DNA of 64,000 nucleotides. Origin: Cryphonectria parasitica EP155 (taxonomy: Eukaryota; Ascomycota; Sordariomycetes; Diaporthales; Cryphonectriaceae). Where the stretch lies: the NCBI RefSeq assembly GCF_011745365.1, contig NW_024468910.1, positions 3,500,068 through 3,564,067 of the forward strand, read 5' to 3'. A program made the translations under genes and the position numbers. The notes under the pieces are model-generated. The model did not search any database. It was not told the DNA's origin and was given only the letters and a program-made list of their open reading frames with translations. Numbering within the stretch: the first letter of the stretch is position 1; each line of letters begins with the position of its first letter. This document shows positions 35,908 to 47,171 of this stretch, piece after piece.

Positions 35908-38900
35908 CGGACGACGTCGTAATCAACGTGGCACGCCTGCACGGCCAGGAGTGACCAGATTTCAGCTTTCGGCGGCGGCTATTTTGGGGAACCACCATCC
36001 CGGAGGGTCGAGACGACGACACGGTCCGCGACGGAGACCAAGACGTGGATGGGGAAAGAAGTGGGAGCATCTTACGTCAGCCCGTCGCTGAAACATCTTC
36101 GAGAAACAGTTGGTGGCGTGTACCGGAGACCGAGCCCACCACCGGGCGATGGCTTTTGGAAACTGAGCTGACGTAGCAGATATGTTTGATGAGAACGAGA
36201 GGACGTGTACGATTACAATACTACGACTAATTGACGAATCATGAACGACTTGAAAGAGGGAACACAGCCCAACAAAGGGACGCTATATGCATTATCATCG
36301 AGAGGAGTTTGCGTGTTTCGCTCGAAAAGAAAAGAAGAAAAAAAGTTACTCCAGATATGCTGCATTGTCGGGCGACAGACATTGGAAACGATAGATGAAA
36401 GGAGAAGCATGGATATTGTGAAGCCGGACATTATTATGGAACCTAATGCATTGGTATCGTTGTTGTTGTATGATAGATATTGTAGCAGCATTGATCGGGT
36501 CTCGGATGAAATAATAACATGTGCGATGTGCGTTGATGGCAACAAAACAGGAAATGCGTTCTGTTTAGCAGAATAACAACAACCTAGGCGAAATTCTTCA
36601 GTTGCTTCCTATGTACGGTAGGCTGAATGCTGTCGGTCACAGAAATGGACAGACAAACATTGGGAGATCCAACAAATTGGGGGGGGGGGGATTGTCCTAA
36701 GAGATGGTGGCTTCTAAAAATTGCTGAAGATGAGGCTCACCCGCAGGTGGCTTGCATTTGCATGCACGCGCACGCACCTTGCAGCAGAAGCCATCGCTCC
36801 GTCCCCCCTCGACCCTTGATGAAACGCGGCGTGCCTGTACTAGAACACATCCCTGACGGGCCAGTGCCGACTGACCTATAGGTATAGAATTTTCACTTCA
36901 TTGCTGCTGCATCTGTTATATGTACAATTTGCTGGGCGTTTTGTACTTGAGAAGTTGGGTGGTTTGCCTTCTTTTTCTCTTCTATTTTCTTCTTCTCCCC
37001 AGAGCTGGGGAAAAAGGTTTAAGCTTGGGCAAGTACTTAGTTTAGGTACATAGTAGCTGCTAGCGCCATCTTCTCCTCACTGCAGATCAGTGACTGCACT
37101 GCCTGAGCAGCTCTGGCAGTGCAGCCTGGAGAACTGCCGCGTCCTTTTTTGGGTCACACAATGCTTGGCTCGGAGGAGGAGCAGCAGCAGGCGATGCATT
37201 TTCACAGACTGTTCCTCCTCATCCTCCGCCTGCTGATGCCGCCCCGCTTCCTCCTTTGTTAATCATTCATCCATTCTCTCCCCCTCTCCCCCTACACCCT
37301 CCTCAGCCCTGCTCTTCTACCGCTGCTACAGAAAATTTTCTATCAAGCTAGAGCGGAGCGCCCGCGCCCACACGTTAACCCCAAATTTAGAGTGGTCTCC
37401 CCCCTCAACCCCCCCCCCCAAAAGCCTGGGCAGATCAACTAAGTCAAGTAGCCTCGAACCTAGCGCCCAGCGCGCCAGCAGCAGAAAGCGTGGCAAGGCA
37501 CGCCGCCAGGCACCAGGGGACAATGTGGATCCGCACCCCCCAGGCTCAGCCTTGTTATCTGGGGAACTCTAGTGAGAGGAGGCAAGGAACGAGAAAGAGT
37601 AACAAAAAAAAAAAAAAAAAGTCACTCAAAAAAATCATCAAATCAGGGCCGGAAACGCCATGGCTGTGACAAGGAAAGCTCCCCCTGCGCGCATCATATC
37701 TGCCGCACAGTCGATTTCGACATCACTGTAACCATGCGATGGCTGCGACAATAAATCACCACCCAGAAACAACCAACCCTGGACAAGTATGACGTCGCGG
37801 GGTCGCATCCGGCGAATTTTACATGCAGCATTCCAGCTTTTTCCCCTTCTTGTTCTCTTTTTCTTCTACCTGCTTCGTCTCTCCAGGTCGCGTCACTAGT
37901 TGTGTGTGCGTCTGTGTCTGATAAACCTCGTGTGTAATCATGCACATTTACCATATAACATAGTTGCATTAATACCATAGTAAGCCTCTGGTGGTGACTT
38001 GCAAGAGAACCGAGGGAGGAGGAAGAAGGAGTGCAGGGCAGGAGGAACAAGAGCTGATGATTTTCGTCTGACCACATCCAACAACAGGGCCTTGCTGCAC
38101 TGCACACCTCAGGATTGACGGAGGATCCACCGATCTGGGACTGGCGTTCGAAGTTCTCCCCAAACCAACCCCTCCAAGGCGGAGACTGGGTTCCCTGCCT
38201 TGGCCTTTGGCAACCAGGTAAGGTTTTTGGTTCGGCTTGTACCCTACTGTCAGTTGTTGATGTGGGTATAGGTGGTGTGGGGGTTGGAATGGATTCCGGG
38301 ATGGACAAGAGACAGTCAGACAGACAAGTGCAAAAAAAGACAGAGAGCCAGAGGGGGTGGGGGGAAACAGGGCCTTGGTTACATAGTGACACACATAGCC
38401 GCGACCGTTACCAGACAGAAAAGAGACACAGACAGCAACTAGGAAACTTGCGGCTGTGGCCCGATATCATTCTTTGGCCATAAGCACGGCCAGATCCACG
38501 ACTTGTTTTATGGTCGGGGCCCCGTCCATCTCAAACCATTCTCTCTTCTTCTGAAGTCTCGCTCGATTTACTTCTCTTCTTCCCGTGTGTGCTTGTGTGT
38601 GTGTGTGTGTGTGTGTGTGGCTTCAAATCAGATAATCAGACCTGTCCCGAGTCCCAGGTTTCATTCGTTACCCGGACGCACTCTCGAGAGGCCTGTACAT
38701 CTCCTTCTATACCCACCCCCCACTTACCCGGAAAGCAAGAAGAAAAGACGAAAAAAGAACAGAGACGTCAACCGAACTTTGAAACTTTTTTCCACGTACC
38801 TGCCAAGACAGATACAAACACGGAACGGGTTTTGTCATAGCCTCGTTTCGACCGAATTCTTGATTTTATTTCCGAAAACAGAGAGAAGAGCAGAGCAGAG

Positions 38901-39310
38901 AGAAGAAAAAGAGAAAAGACTGCCCTTTTCTCTCGTCTGTCTGATCCGCTTCGTCTAATTTCTAATATCTCTCTACTATCAATACCTGGTGGTACATTTA
39001 TTTTTTTTACGGACGACCCTCCACTGCCACGAGACGCAGACGCATCGTCAACCGCCACCACACACGCTATAATAAGCTTCTAGGCTTCTATCCATTTTCT
39101 TCTTCTTCTTCACCATCAACAGCCGAGGAGACCAGACCGCACGCGCTCCGCCCCCTCAACCATACGAATTCTCCACAGGCGCGGAGGCCTCGAAAAAGGA
39201 ATCCGCCCCCCTCAACCCTTTGCATAAACTCTCGCCCCAGCGAACGAACATTTCTTTTATTGGGAGAGGCGGTTTGGTCCCACAAAGGAAATTCATCACA
39301 CACCATCAAC
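35908..39310. other. 3.4-kb intergenic region without a supported gene
   Basis: The Bub2 3' untranslated region lies at the left. A G10 run sits near 36680, C10 near 37411-37420, A18 near 37603-37620, and a TG repeat at 38594-38619. A 232-codon minus-strand frame at 37694-38392 has no domain and no codon character I trust. The right end (about 38.9-39.3 kb) is the probable promoter and pyrimidine-rich leader of the orphan gene at 39311. Confidence 0.5.
38594..38619 (+). repeat. (TG)13 microsatellite
   Basis: Pure TG repeat about 0.7 kb upstream of the orphan gene at 39311. Confidence 0.9.
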
Positions 39311-39998
39311 ATGATACCCACGTCGTGCCTGCGCGAGACCATCATCCTCGTCATCTTCGGCATCGTCCTGGTCCCCATAGCAGCAAAGCGCGCCCATCAT
39401 GCACCACCGGGCTACGGGCAAACCTTCTCCAAGGAGCTCTCGTCGCTCACCTGGTACAACCGCGAGTCCGCATTGCTCTTGAGCAAGGTGCCGAGGGTAG
39501 ACGATCCGATCGCTTATCGACCCAGCCCGCCGCTTGCTGAGCAGGCATTCGAGGTACGGCCCCCCCCCCCCTCATTCTCTTTCCCATTACATGCGCCCTT
39601 AAGAAAGGACATTTCTTTCTTTGACTTTCTTTTTCTTTTCCTTGCTTCTTTCTTCCCTTTTACTGACATTTTCCACAATATAGCATAATGAGACACTCTC
39701 GATATTATATGCGACAGACAGTGCGCCATATACAGAAACAAGTGCGCCCTTGACGATCCGCTTTCAGATCAGCACAGCGAGGGACCAGACGGCGATGACG
39801 ACGACGAGCAGCAGCAGCACCGTGACAGGATCCAGCGGAGAGGCTATGGCAACGACGGCACCGCGGTCGGCGAGTGCAACCACACAACCACCACCGGCCG
39901 TCGTCAAGGCGTCGTCGGATGCTAGCAGGGGAAGCTGGAGACTCATCTGGATGGGCTCTGCGATCGCTGCGGTCGCGGTCTTTATGATGTCGTGCTGA
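39311..39998 (+). CDS. hypothetical small protein with N- and C-terminal hydrophobic segments
   Basis: Exons 39311-39553 and 39684-39998 join in phase 0 to 185 residues. I do not recognise the family. Residues about 9-25 (ETIILVIFGIVLVPIAA) form a membrane anchor or signal peptide. The next 60 residues are conserved-looking: YGQTFSKELSSLTWYNRESALLLSKVPRVDDP. Residues about 110-160 are rich in Thr, Ser and Ala. The last 20 (LIWMGSAIAAVAVFMMSC) are hydrophobic and end at the stop, as in GPI-anchor signals or tail anchors. The start context CATCAACATG is good. The intron has a GTACGG donor directly followed by C12, and a TATAG acceptor. It may be a GPI-anchored cell-surface protein or a double-span membrane protein. 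The exon 2 start depends on one acceptor. Confidence 0.6.
39560..39571 (+). repeat. C12 homopolymer at the 5' end of an intron
   Basis: Twelve C starting at position +7 of the intron of the hypothetical gene, immediately after the GTACGG donor. Confidence 0.9.
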
Positions 39999-40423
39999 GC
40001 AGAGAGAGAGAGAACCAACCCGTTGCGTGTGTAAAAGCGGAGGTGGAGATGTGTATAGCCTCCCCCCAGATTGACGGACGGAACTGCCTCCTATTTCTTC
40101 TTCTTTTCTTTATAGAGTCTTTGGATTCCATGGTGCGGTGTTTTGGGCGTTGGTTGACTGGCTGCTGCCAGACAGGATATACCCCGCGGTATGTGTATAT
40201 GGGAAACAGGATGGGATGCATATGATTTGAGACGATAGATGATACCCCTCTCGACTCGGAGCAAAATCGCTCTGGTCGTCGCTATAGACAATGCTAAATG
40301 ATTTGGTTGTCTATTTGGTTGGTTTTTTTTTTTTTATAAAAAAAAAACAATAAAATGTATAAGAATAAAAAATAAAAAAAAAGATACTATTTTCTTTTTC
40401 CATACCTACCGCCAATTTCCCTT
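39999..40423. terminator. compact convergent 3' region
   Basis: 425 bp between two facing stop codons. The segment 40322-40383 is almost pure T and A: a T-run of about 13, then A-runs. It includes AATAAA at 40349-40354, a plausible polyadenylation signal for the plus-strand gene. The T-run reads as an A-rich element for the minus-strand PAQR gene, so one AT-rich element probably serves both transcripts. Confidence 0.6.
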
Positions 40424-42040
40424 TCAGTATGCAGGACATCCTCCCTCAGCCCGCAGAAAGGCCAAGGAGAAGAACTCCTGCATGGCGGTGTAGTGGAAGA
40501 GAATGCCGCCGAGCACGGCGATGTGCCACAGGTTGTGGCTACCGCCAAAGTAGTCGAACATGCCTGGGCACCACCTCTCGGGGATCTTGGAGGCGTAGAC
40601 AAAGGCGCCGGCGATGTAGACGAACAGCGACTTGGCGATTGGCGAGTAGAAGTCCCAGACGAACTGGGAGCCGCGGGTGAAGCTCAGCTGCAGGATGGGG
40701 AGGAAGCCTGTGGCACCAAGCCCGATGAAGAAGGCCACACGGGCCCAGGCCATGTCGGCGCGGTTGAAGGTGGGGTTCCAAGGCAAGATGACGCCGGCGA
40801 TGCCCAGGATGGCGGTGGCCGTCATGTAGGTCCAGCGGCTGGCGGGCTCGCAGTAGAAGGCGGTGTACTCAGTGGTCATGATGGAGGCGGCAATGAGAAG
40901 GGAGATGCCCGTGTAGTCGACGCAGGCGAAGGTGGAGATGAGGTGGACGTCGGTGATGGCGTTCATGGTGTGCCAGATGGTGCTGCAGACCAGGCACTGG
41001 CAGGCGGCGAAGAAGAACATGGCGGCGATGAGGACGTCGGCGCCGGTGGAGAGGTGGAAGTTGATGGAAGTTGGGTAAAAGTAGAAGGCGACGGCCAGGA
41101 TGAGGACAAGCCCCAGCGCGTGCGACCAGATGTTGACCAGCTCGTTGGACACGGCAAAGGCAGATCGGATGCACCCTGTGTACGACTCCCGGAAGCGATA
41201 CCCCCGGAGGATGTGCGGGTTGATACGCCAGGGCACAGGCAGGTCCTCGTAGCGAATGAGGCCGTGCTCGCGCGCCCGCTGGACGGCGCGTTGGATCGTC
41301 TCCTCGAGACCCTCGGCGGCGTGCTTCGCCCCGCGGATGCCCTCCTCCATGACCTCTCGCGCCGACGAGATGACCTGCCTGCCCTCGGCGCGCACGATCT
41401 CGGCGGCGTCGGCCATGCCCGCCAGAGAGCGCTCGCGGAACTTGGCGGCGCGGGCCTCAAAGTCGGAGAGCATGCCGTCCAGCAGCTCGATGGACACGCG
41501 GGCCTTGTCAACGGTCGAGTCGGCAGCCGCCAGAGCGTCGTGGTAGCGCGTCTCGAGGGTCTCGACCATGACATGGAAGCGCCGGCGGCCCTCACCCAGG
41601 ACCTCTTCGGAGACCTGTGAGCACCGTGATCGGACCGTCTGGAGGGTGTTGTAGGCGCGGGCGAGGGTGGTGTCGAAGTGGAGGTCGGAGTAACTCTCGA
41701 GGAGGTCGAGGCGGCGCTCGAGCTCACAGAGGAAGAGGTCAACCTGGAATGGGACAGGAGAAGGGGTTGTCAACGGGAGAGCTCCTCATGGGTACAACTT
41801 GACATGCACACCCTGAAACATATACATATAGGATTGACTAACCTTCAGCATGACTGCCTCTTCCCCCTCCATAAAAGATGCCACTACAGATTTCCTCCTC
41901 TGGGGAGCGAAATTGGAGTGTCGTCTCCTTCTGATCTCCGGCCTGGGCTCGGTACTGGAACTCTGTGCCTCCTCGGTCTCGTCGCTAGCCCGTAGGCTAC
42001 ACGGCGAGGAGCATGAAGCCATGCTCAGTGTCGACTCCAT
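40424..42040 (-). CDS. PAQR / hemolysin-III family receptor, Izh3-like
   Basis: Exons 42040-41843 and 41743-40424 give 505 residues. The N-terminal 65 residues are Ser/Arg-rich. Residues about 70-210 are helical and heptad-like (LERRLDLLESYSDLHFDTTLARAY... ARAAKFRERSLAGMADAAEIVRAEG), as in the long N-terminus of yeast Izh3. The PAQR domain (about 230-500) starts with NPHILRGYRF and has ELVNIWSHALGLVL, CLVCSTIWHTMNA and, near the end, GGSHNLWHIAVLGG. The conserved His of TIWHT and the two of SHNLWH form the family's zinc site. Seven membrane segments can be counted. Yeast Izh proteins influence zinc, sterol and phosphate homeostasis, and adiponectin receptors act as ceramidases; the ligand of this protein is unknown. 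The intron has a GTTAGT donor and a CCAG acceptor. It is convergent with the orphan gene and divergent from THOC5. Confidence 0.9.
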
Positions 42041-43603
42041 GACGATGGGAGAAAGAAAGGAAGAAGAAGAAAAGGATGAGAAAGAATCGTGGGCGTGTGT
42101 GTCGGCTCAGCTCAGCGTTTCTCACACCCCAAGGCACGCACACGGCCGAAGGAGGTGACGTCTTGTAGAATGCAACTCGTCTTCACATGTGTTGTAGTCC
42201 TGTCACCACGGTGCTGCCTTGGAGAGAAGAGCGATCAATTGGCCGTTTCACACACTGACAACGTCGCCTTGTCTGATAAGAATTATCATATGAGTGAGTC
42301 TTTTCAACTCCTTTCGGTCAAACTATGTTGAAAGGACATTTCTCCCATTGTCTGGGAGGAGGATGAGGAGGGAAATGAGAGCGCCGCAATCAGCGCTACT
42401 CCGGATGTGCGGGGGGCTGTTTTTTTTTAGGGTCCCCAGCGCCTGGTCCTCCCGAGGTTCGGTCCTCAACGTTGTAGGCACAGTGGTCCTCTGGAAAGTT
42501 TGTTGAGGGGTTCAAAAGACCCCCACTGGTCGTAACCTTGACTTCCTTTCATTTCTCACATTTCTTAATTAATACAATAATGATGATGATAACACATTAC
42601 AAAATAACTCTTGTTCACTACACTCTACTCTGCCTATCGTCTCATCCATTTACATTCTTTTGCAACTCGTCTTTCTCAAACTCTATCCCTTTTTAGTACC
42701 TCTAGAGTAGTTGGGCGCCTTGAACCCGAATACGTAACCGACTACCGCTGCTGTGCAAGCCAGACCCAGCTGATTACTTTTTTTCTTCTCTTTCATTTAT
42801 TTACTTCATGATCCCAGACCAGAGTGAAGATCAATGTGGTGCTGCCTTTACGCATGTCGACGAAGTCGGCAACGAAGATCAAATGAAAACCCCATCTGGC
42901 AGTGGGGACCTAATGGACATGTATGCAGGGCATGCTTCCGTAGGAGGCCCCTCGGGCTTTCGCCCCTCTAAATAGACGCGGAAGAGGCCCAGCCGACGAC
43001 AAGCTAATTCTTCATGCTCTCGTCGTCATCGCTGATAACTTGGTAGGTCTATCCTTGAGACGGGTCTTCTTCGTATGGCGCAAATGTGAGACTATTTCGG
43101 CACGCTTGGGCATGCTGAGCAACGGCTGAAGATGAATGAACCAAGCATTGGTGCCACGGCATTCGTTTCCGGCCGAGCTACTCATCGTGCTATACGTAGA
43201 TCTTCACAGACTGCCTTGCCCGATTCCAGTCTAGCGTATTTGTCAAGAACATTTTAAACAACAAATGCTCTTCCATGGCAAGTAATGCAACAGTGCTGGA
43301 GTCAGCAGAAGAACTTGGCTTGACTTGGGCGGTTTACGACAATAGAAGGGGTCCTTCCGTTTTAGGCCATACTGGTGGGGTCCCGGGACGGGTTACAGGG
43401 GTCCCTGGATCCTTCTTGAATGACCTGCAGATTGCGCTGCCAGCCGCCGACATCTTTACCTCAGAAAGCGAAGAAGGCGCACTACCACCAAATCATCTTT
43501 CCCACGCAAAGCGCTCTCCCTCAGTGACGAACGCACGCACGGACGCAGATAAACACAAAGCTACTATTTCCCAGGAAAGGAAACACCATTCAAACGAATC
43601 AAG
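42041..43603. promoter_or_regulatory. divergent intergenic region, PAQR / THOC5
   Basis: About 1.56 kb shared upstream region. I see no gene. A T9 run lies near 42420, and AT-rich sequence near 42560-42600. Confidence 0.45.
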
Positions 43604-44428
43604 ATGACCATCGACGCAATAGTCACCGACCCAGCCCTGCGGTCCTTCCTGCAGACCTCCCAGAACGCTCGCGAGCAGGCGCTCAACCTCGCCGACAAAC
43701 TCGCCGCCGCCTCCAGCCCCGGCGCCCCACCCCTGACCACGGAGCGCCAGATCGAGCTGTCCAAGGAGCAGAAGTTGCTGACCACGAACCTGTCCTACCT
43801 GCGCGGCCTACACCGCACCGCGTATATGGGCGCCCGCGACACAAAAACCCAGACCGCCGAGGCCAGACAGGAGGTGGACGTGCTGCACCTGCAGCTGCAG
43901 AACCTGTATTACGAGCAGGCGCACCTCCAGGGGGAGATCGCCGCCTGTGAGAGCTATGAGTACGTTGGTCTTGTTGTCGCACTCGTGACGTGACAGGACG
44001 GTCCCCGGGATACAAGAATAAGATGGCGCTGACGCGACAGAAACGGGTCAGCCACGAGTACCAAAAGCTCCCCCTCATCCCCATCGAGGACTTCCTTGCC
44101 AAGCATCCTGAGCATGCAGACAAAAACGATGAGAACACCCTGATGGTTGCTCGCATCGAGGACGAGCGTGCCGAGCGGGAGGCCCTCGAGCAGCAGCGTC
44201 AGGAGCTGCTCAAGAGGAAGCAGAAGCTCATCGCCGAGAACAAGAAGCGCAGAGAAGATCTAGCCAACTTGGACAATGACCTGGAGAAGTTTATCGATGT
44301 GAGTGAACCCCCCCCCCCCCCCCCGGAGTGTGGGGGCTTGACGGCGCCATAGGCAGTTTTCATATTGACGGTGCGCAAAATCCTAGGCCGCGAAACCGAT
44401 CCAGAAAACTTTCGAGAAGGTGGTCTGA
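43604..44428 (+). CDS. thoc5: THO complex subunit 5 (THOC5/FMIP-like)
   Basis: Exons 43604-43959, 44052-44298 and 44387-44428 give 214 residues. The protein shows the THOC5 core: YLRGLHRTAYMGARDTKTQTAEARQEVDVLHLQLQNLYYEQAHLQGEIAACESYDHEYQKLPLIPIEDFLAKHPEHA across the first junction. It continues with ARIEDERAEREALEQQRQELLKRKQKLIAENKKRREDLANLDNDLEKFIDAAKPIQKTFEKVV. Two coiled coils flank the LPLIP.EEFL-type segment. THOC5 is part of the nuclear THO/TREX complex that couples transcription to mRNA export. The fungal protein corresponds only to the N-terminal third of the animal protein (about 680 residues), as expected for filamentous fungi. Introns use GTACGT and GTGAGT donors. The second has C17 starting ten nucleotides in. 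The last exon encodes only 13 residues and the stop. Confidence 0.92.
44308..44324 (+). repeat. C17 homopolymer in THOC5 intron 2
   Basis: Longest G/C run in the window, at +10 to +26 of an 88-bp intron whose donor is GTGAGT at 44299. Confidence 0.92.
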
Positions 44429-45909
44429 GCCGCGAAACCACAGCACCTGGATTGTTATCAGTGAAACATTTCAGTGGACAGAACCTCTCACACCGAGCTA
44501 GACAAACAAAACAAGTTTGACAACACGACAGCTCAAGCCCGCCATATACTAGGTCTACACTTGACGACTTTTCAGAGCAGCGTCATCGGCCGTCCGGCAC
44601 GATTACATGGCTCGAAAATTCCTGATAAGAATACGCTCTTGGCTCTATGGTCATGGCGGCTTGGACCAGAGGAAGTTTTGCATGTGGCCCAAGATATTTC
44701 AAAGAGCCCTTGTGCATCAAGTCTCCGGTCTTGGCGACTGCGATATGTGCCTGAGATATGATGGCACAAATATGTACGATCTGAGGGCCAGGCACAGGTG
44801 ATCAATCAAAGAGGGGGTATATCCCGCCTCTGGCTCACCTACCCTTTCTCAAGGGCTTGGCGATGAAAGGGAACGAGAAGTGATGGAAAGGTTGGGTCAG
44901 GGCTGGATTGAAGGCACGAGAGAGCACAGATTGGTAGCGGATAATTCTAGTAATGCTCTGCGCACCATTTGGCATAAACAGCCCTCAGCTAGAGGAGCAG
45001 TTCACGGAGTCATAAGTCAGTGTCAGGTCAACTGCATGAAGTCCCAAGCCGGACTCGCCCTTTGTGGTCGAGGCTGAATAGGACCTTGTCTAAGAATGTC
45101 TCAAATTTGCGTCACTAATAAGAAATGTATTGCAACATGATAAGTTGCCACTTTGCAAGACAGGACGTGTCCTGGGACCAACTGTCCTCGCCCCCTTTGG
45201 ACTGGGTGACTGTCAAGTCAGGCTTTTACAAAGTATCTATAATATATCAATGATGATTTCATGCCACTCCCTGACTCGGCGTAAAGAGACCAGTCACAAG
45301 GATAGGACATTAGCCAATACTTGCATCCCATCCTGAGGTCACTCATCCAATCTATTCACCTTCCTTGTCCTGGCCCAGTAAGGAAGCAGTTATCATACAT
45401 GGTGAAGTGATGAACCTGGCTTTGCCCCCTCACCACCCCCACCCCTAGGGTGCAGGAATTAAGCAAGTGTTTGCAATAGGACACTGATCGGGCATAAGGA
45501 CACTTATGTCTATCTGGACTTCGATTCTGAAAGGCATATAACCTTATCTAGCAGAGAACTGACCATGCCCTTCATCTGGTGGAAGAGGAAGGGAACAGAT
45601 AAACAGACAAAGACCAGTGTTCTTGGGACTTTAAGCAAAGAAAGTTTGCTGGAGCATACACAGGCATATATCAGGCGGGAAGAAGGGCTCTTTGCTGCTT
45701 GTCCGACATGTACATAATCATGTATTACACACATGCATATACCTAAAGTAGTATAACTAACTCGAAAAAGGCCAAGCCCCCCTTTCCCCCATCTCAAAGG
45801 AAGATATCCGGCCTCCCGGCCCCCCGCCAACGACGGCAGATAGATCCTCGGATCCGGGGCCCCGCCTGGGGTTGAACTTATCTTGCCGGGATAGGGGGGC
45901 CAAAGAAGG

Positions 45910-45912
<3 letters not shown>

Positions 45913-45945
<33 letters not shown>

Positions 45946-45959
45946 AGGGGGGGGGGGGG
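45913..45959 (+). repeat. (AG)n microsatellite plus G13 tract
   Basis: About sixteen AG units at 45913-45944, separated by two bases from thirteen G at 45947-45959. The whole 47-bp block is purine on one strand. Confidence 0.92.
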
Positions 45960-46169
45960 CTTATACACATTAATCAATTTTCTTACACAAGTCAAGCCCA
46001 GGGAGAGTCCAAAATGTCAATCTTCATGACCTCTTTTTCTTTAGCTGAGAGAATGGAAGAGGGAGTGAGGAAGAGAGGGGAGGGAAACAACCAGATACTT
46101 ACTTATCTCGCCACCCAATGACTATCCTCTCTTGGCCTCCGTCAACAAAAGCCAGGAGCTGAAACAAAG

Positions 46170-46183
46170 CCCCCCCCCCCCCC
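46170..46183 (+). repeat. C14 homopolymer
   Basis: Uninterrupted C run followed by a single G and six more C, intergenic. Confidence 0.9.
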
Positions 46184-47171
46184 GCCCCCCTAAATGGGAT
46201 ACACACACCATGATAGGAAAGTCAAGCAAAGAGTGACGCAAGGTGTGCAAGCGTAGCAGCCACGCCGCACCCATGAGCCGCAACCCTGGCTCTTCCCGCT
46301 GCGCTGCATGCCGAAAGATTAAGAAGAAGAAAGTAAGGGGGAAAACTAAAAAATAAAATAAAAAACCCTCGTCTTTCTCATCCATGCCCATCTAGCCCAC
46401 TTCATCGCGATCCTGTGCACCCATACTGTAGTATTGAACAAAATGAAGAGGAGAGAGAGAGATAAGGAAATGTCTTGGCGGCTTCATTCATCCAGTGACG
46501 GGACTTTCTTTCTTCCATCCCCCCCCCCCCTCTCTCAAGAAGAGCCTCGGCGGTCTAAAACGGGGAGAGATCTTGGTTTTCCATGAGATCAGATCGTGAC
46601 GTCGACTGTGGATCGATCGGGAGAAGAGTGAGGCAACAAACTCCCTAGGAACGTGCGACAATAGCGTGAAAAAAAAAAAAAAGGTAAGGGGGGCTGCACT
46701 CGAGACGATGGTGATAATGGGGATGATGAGGCAGAGATTAATTAATTAGAAGGGAAGCTTTTAGCAAAAGACCAAAGTGCGGTTCCAATCAAGTATACAT
46801 CAGTACTGCAGCGTATAAGTTCACAGTGCGACTGTGTGCACATGTGTGTGTGTGTGTGTGTGGTTGTGAAAGACACATAGTATAAGAACAATTCACTCGT
46901 GAATTTGCACAGAGGACCTGAGACCTTTTCAGGGGAAAAAGCATTGTACACTTGAGTTATGCCAACTTTTTTGTAGCTCAAAACGACGCCAAGAGAAAAT
47001 GCAGACCCATGCCTATGCCAGTAGTACTCAATATGTAAGAAGAAAAGCACATTTGTCTGTATGCTTATAGATAAGACGAGAGAAAAAGTAACATAGTAAT
47101 CAAGACTTGGAAGGGTTGATCCGTCCATCCTGCTTCACGCACCCGGCCAGAATGCCCACAGCCGCGTGTTC

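Larger units (their letters stand above)
44429..47171. other. 2.7-kb convergent intergenic region without a supported gene
   Basis: It holds the 3' regions of THOC5 and of the ammonium transporter. The middle has an AG repeat (45913-45944) joined to G13 (45947-45959), C14 (46170-46183), C10 near 46521 and a GT repeat near 46844-46861. No open frame shows a domain. It is long for a convergent spacer, so an unrecognised transcript is possible. Confidence 0.45.

Noticed and set aside
37694..38392. 232-codon minus-strand open frame
   Set aside because: Composition is random-looking, there is no domain, and it overlaps frames on the other strand.
40493..41620. 375-codon plus-strand frame opposite the PAQR gene
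   Set aside because: A shadow of the GC-rich coding strand; the minus strand encodes a clear PAQR protein.
45510..45995. 161-codon minus-strand frame
   Set aside because: Its start is made of the TC microsatellite and the C tract translated as SL and P; no protein character.
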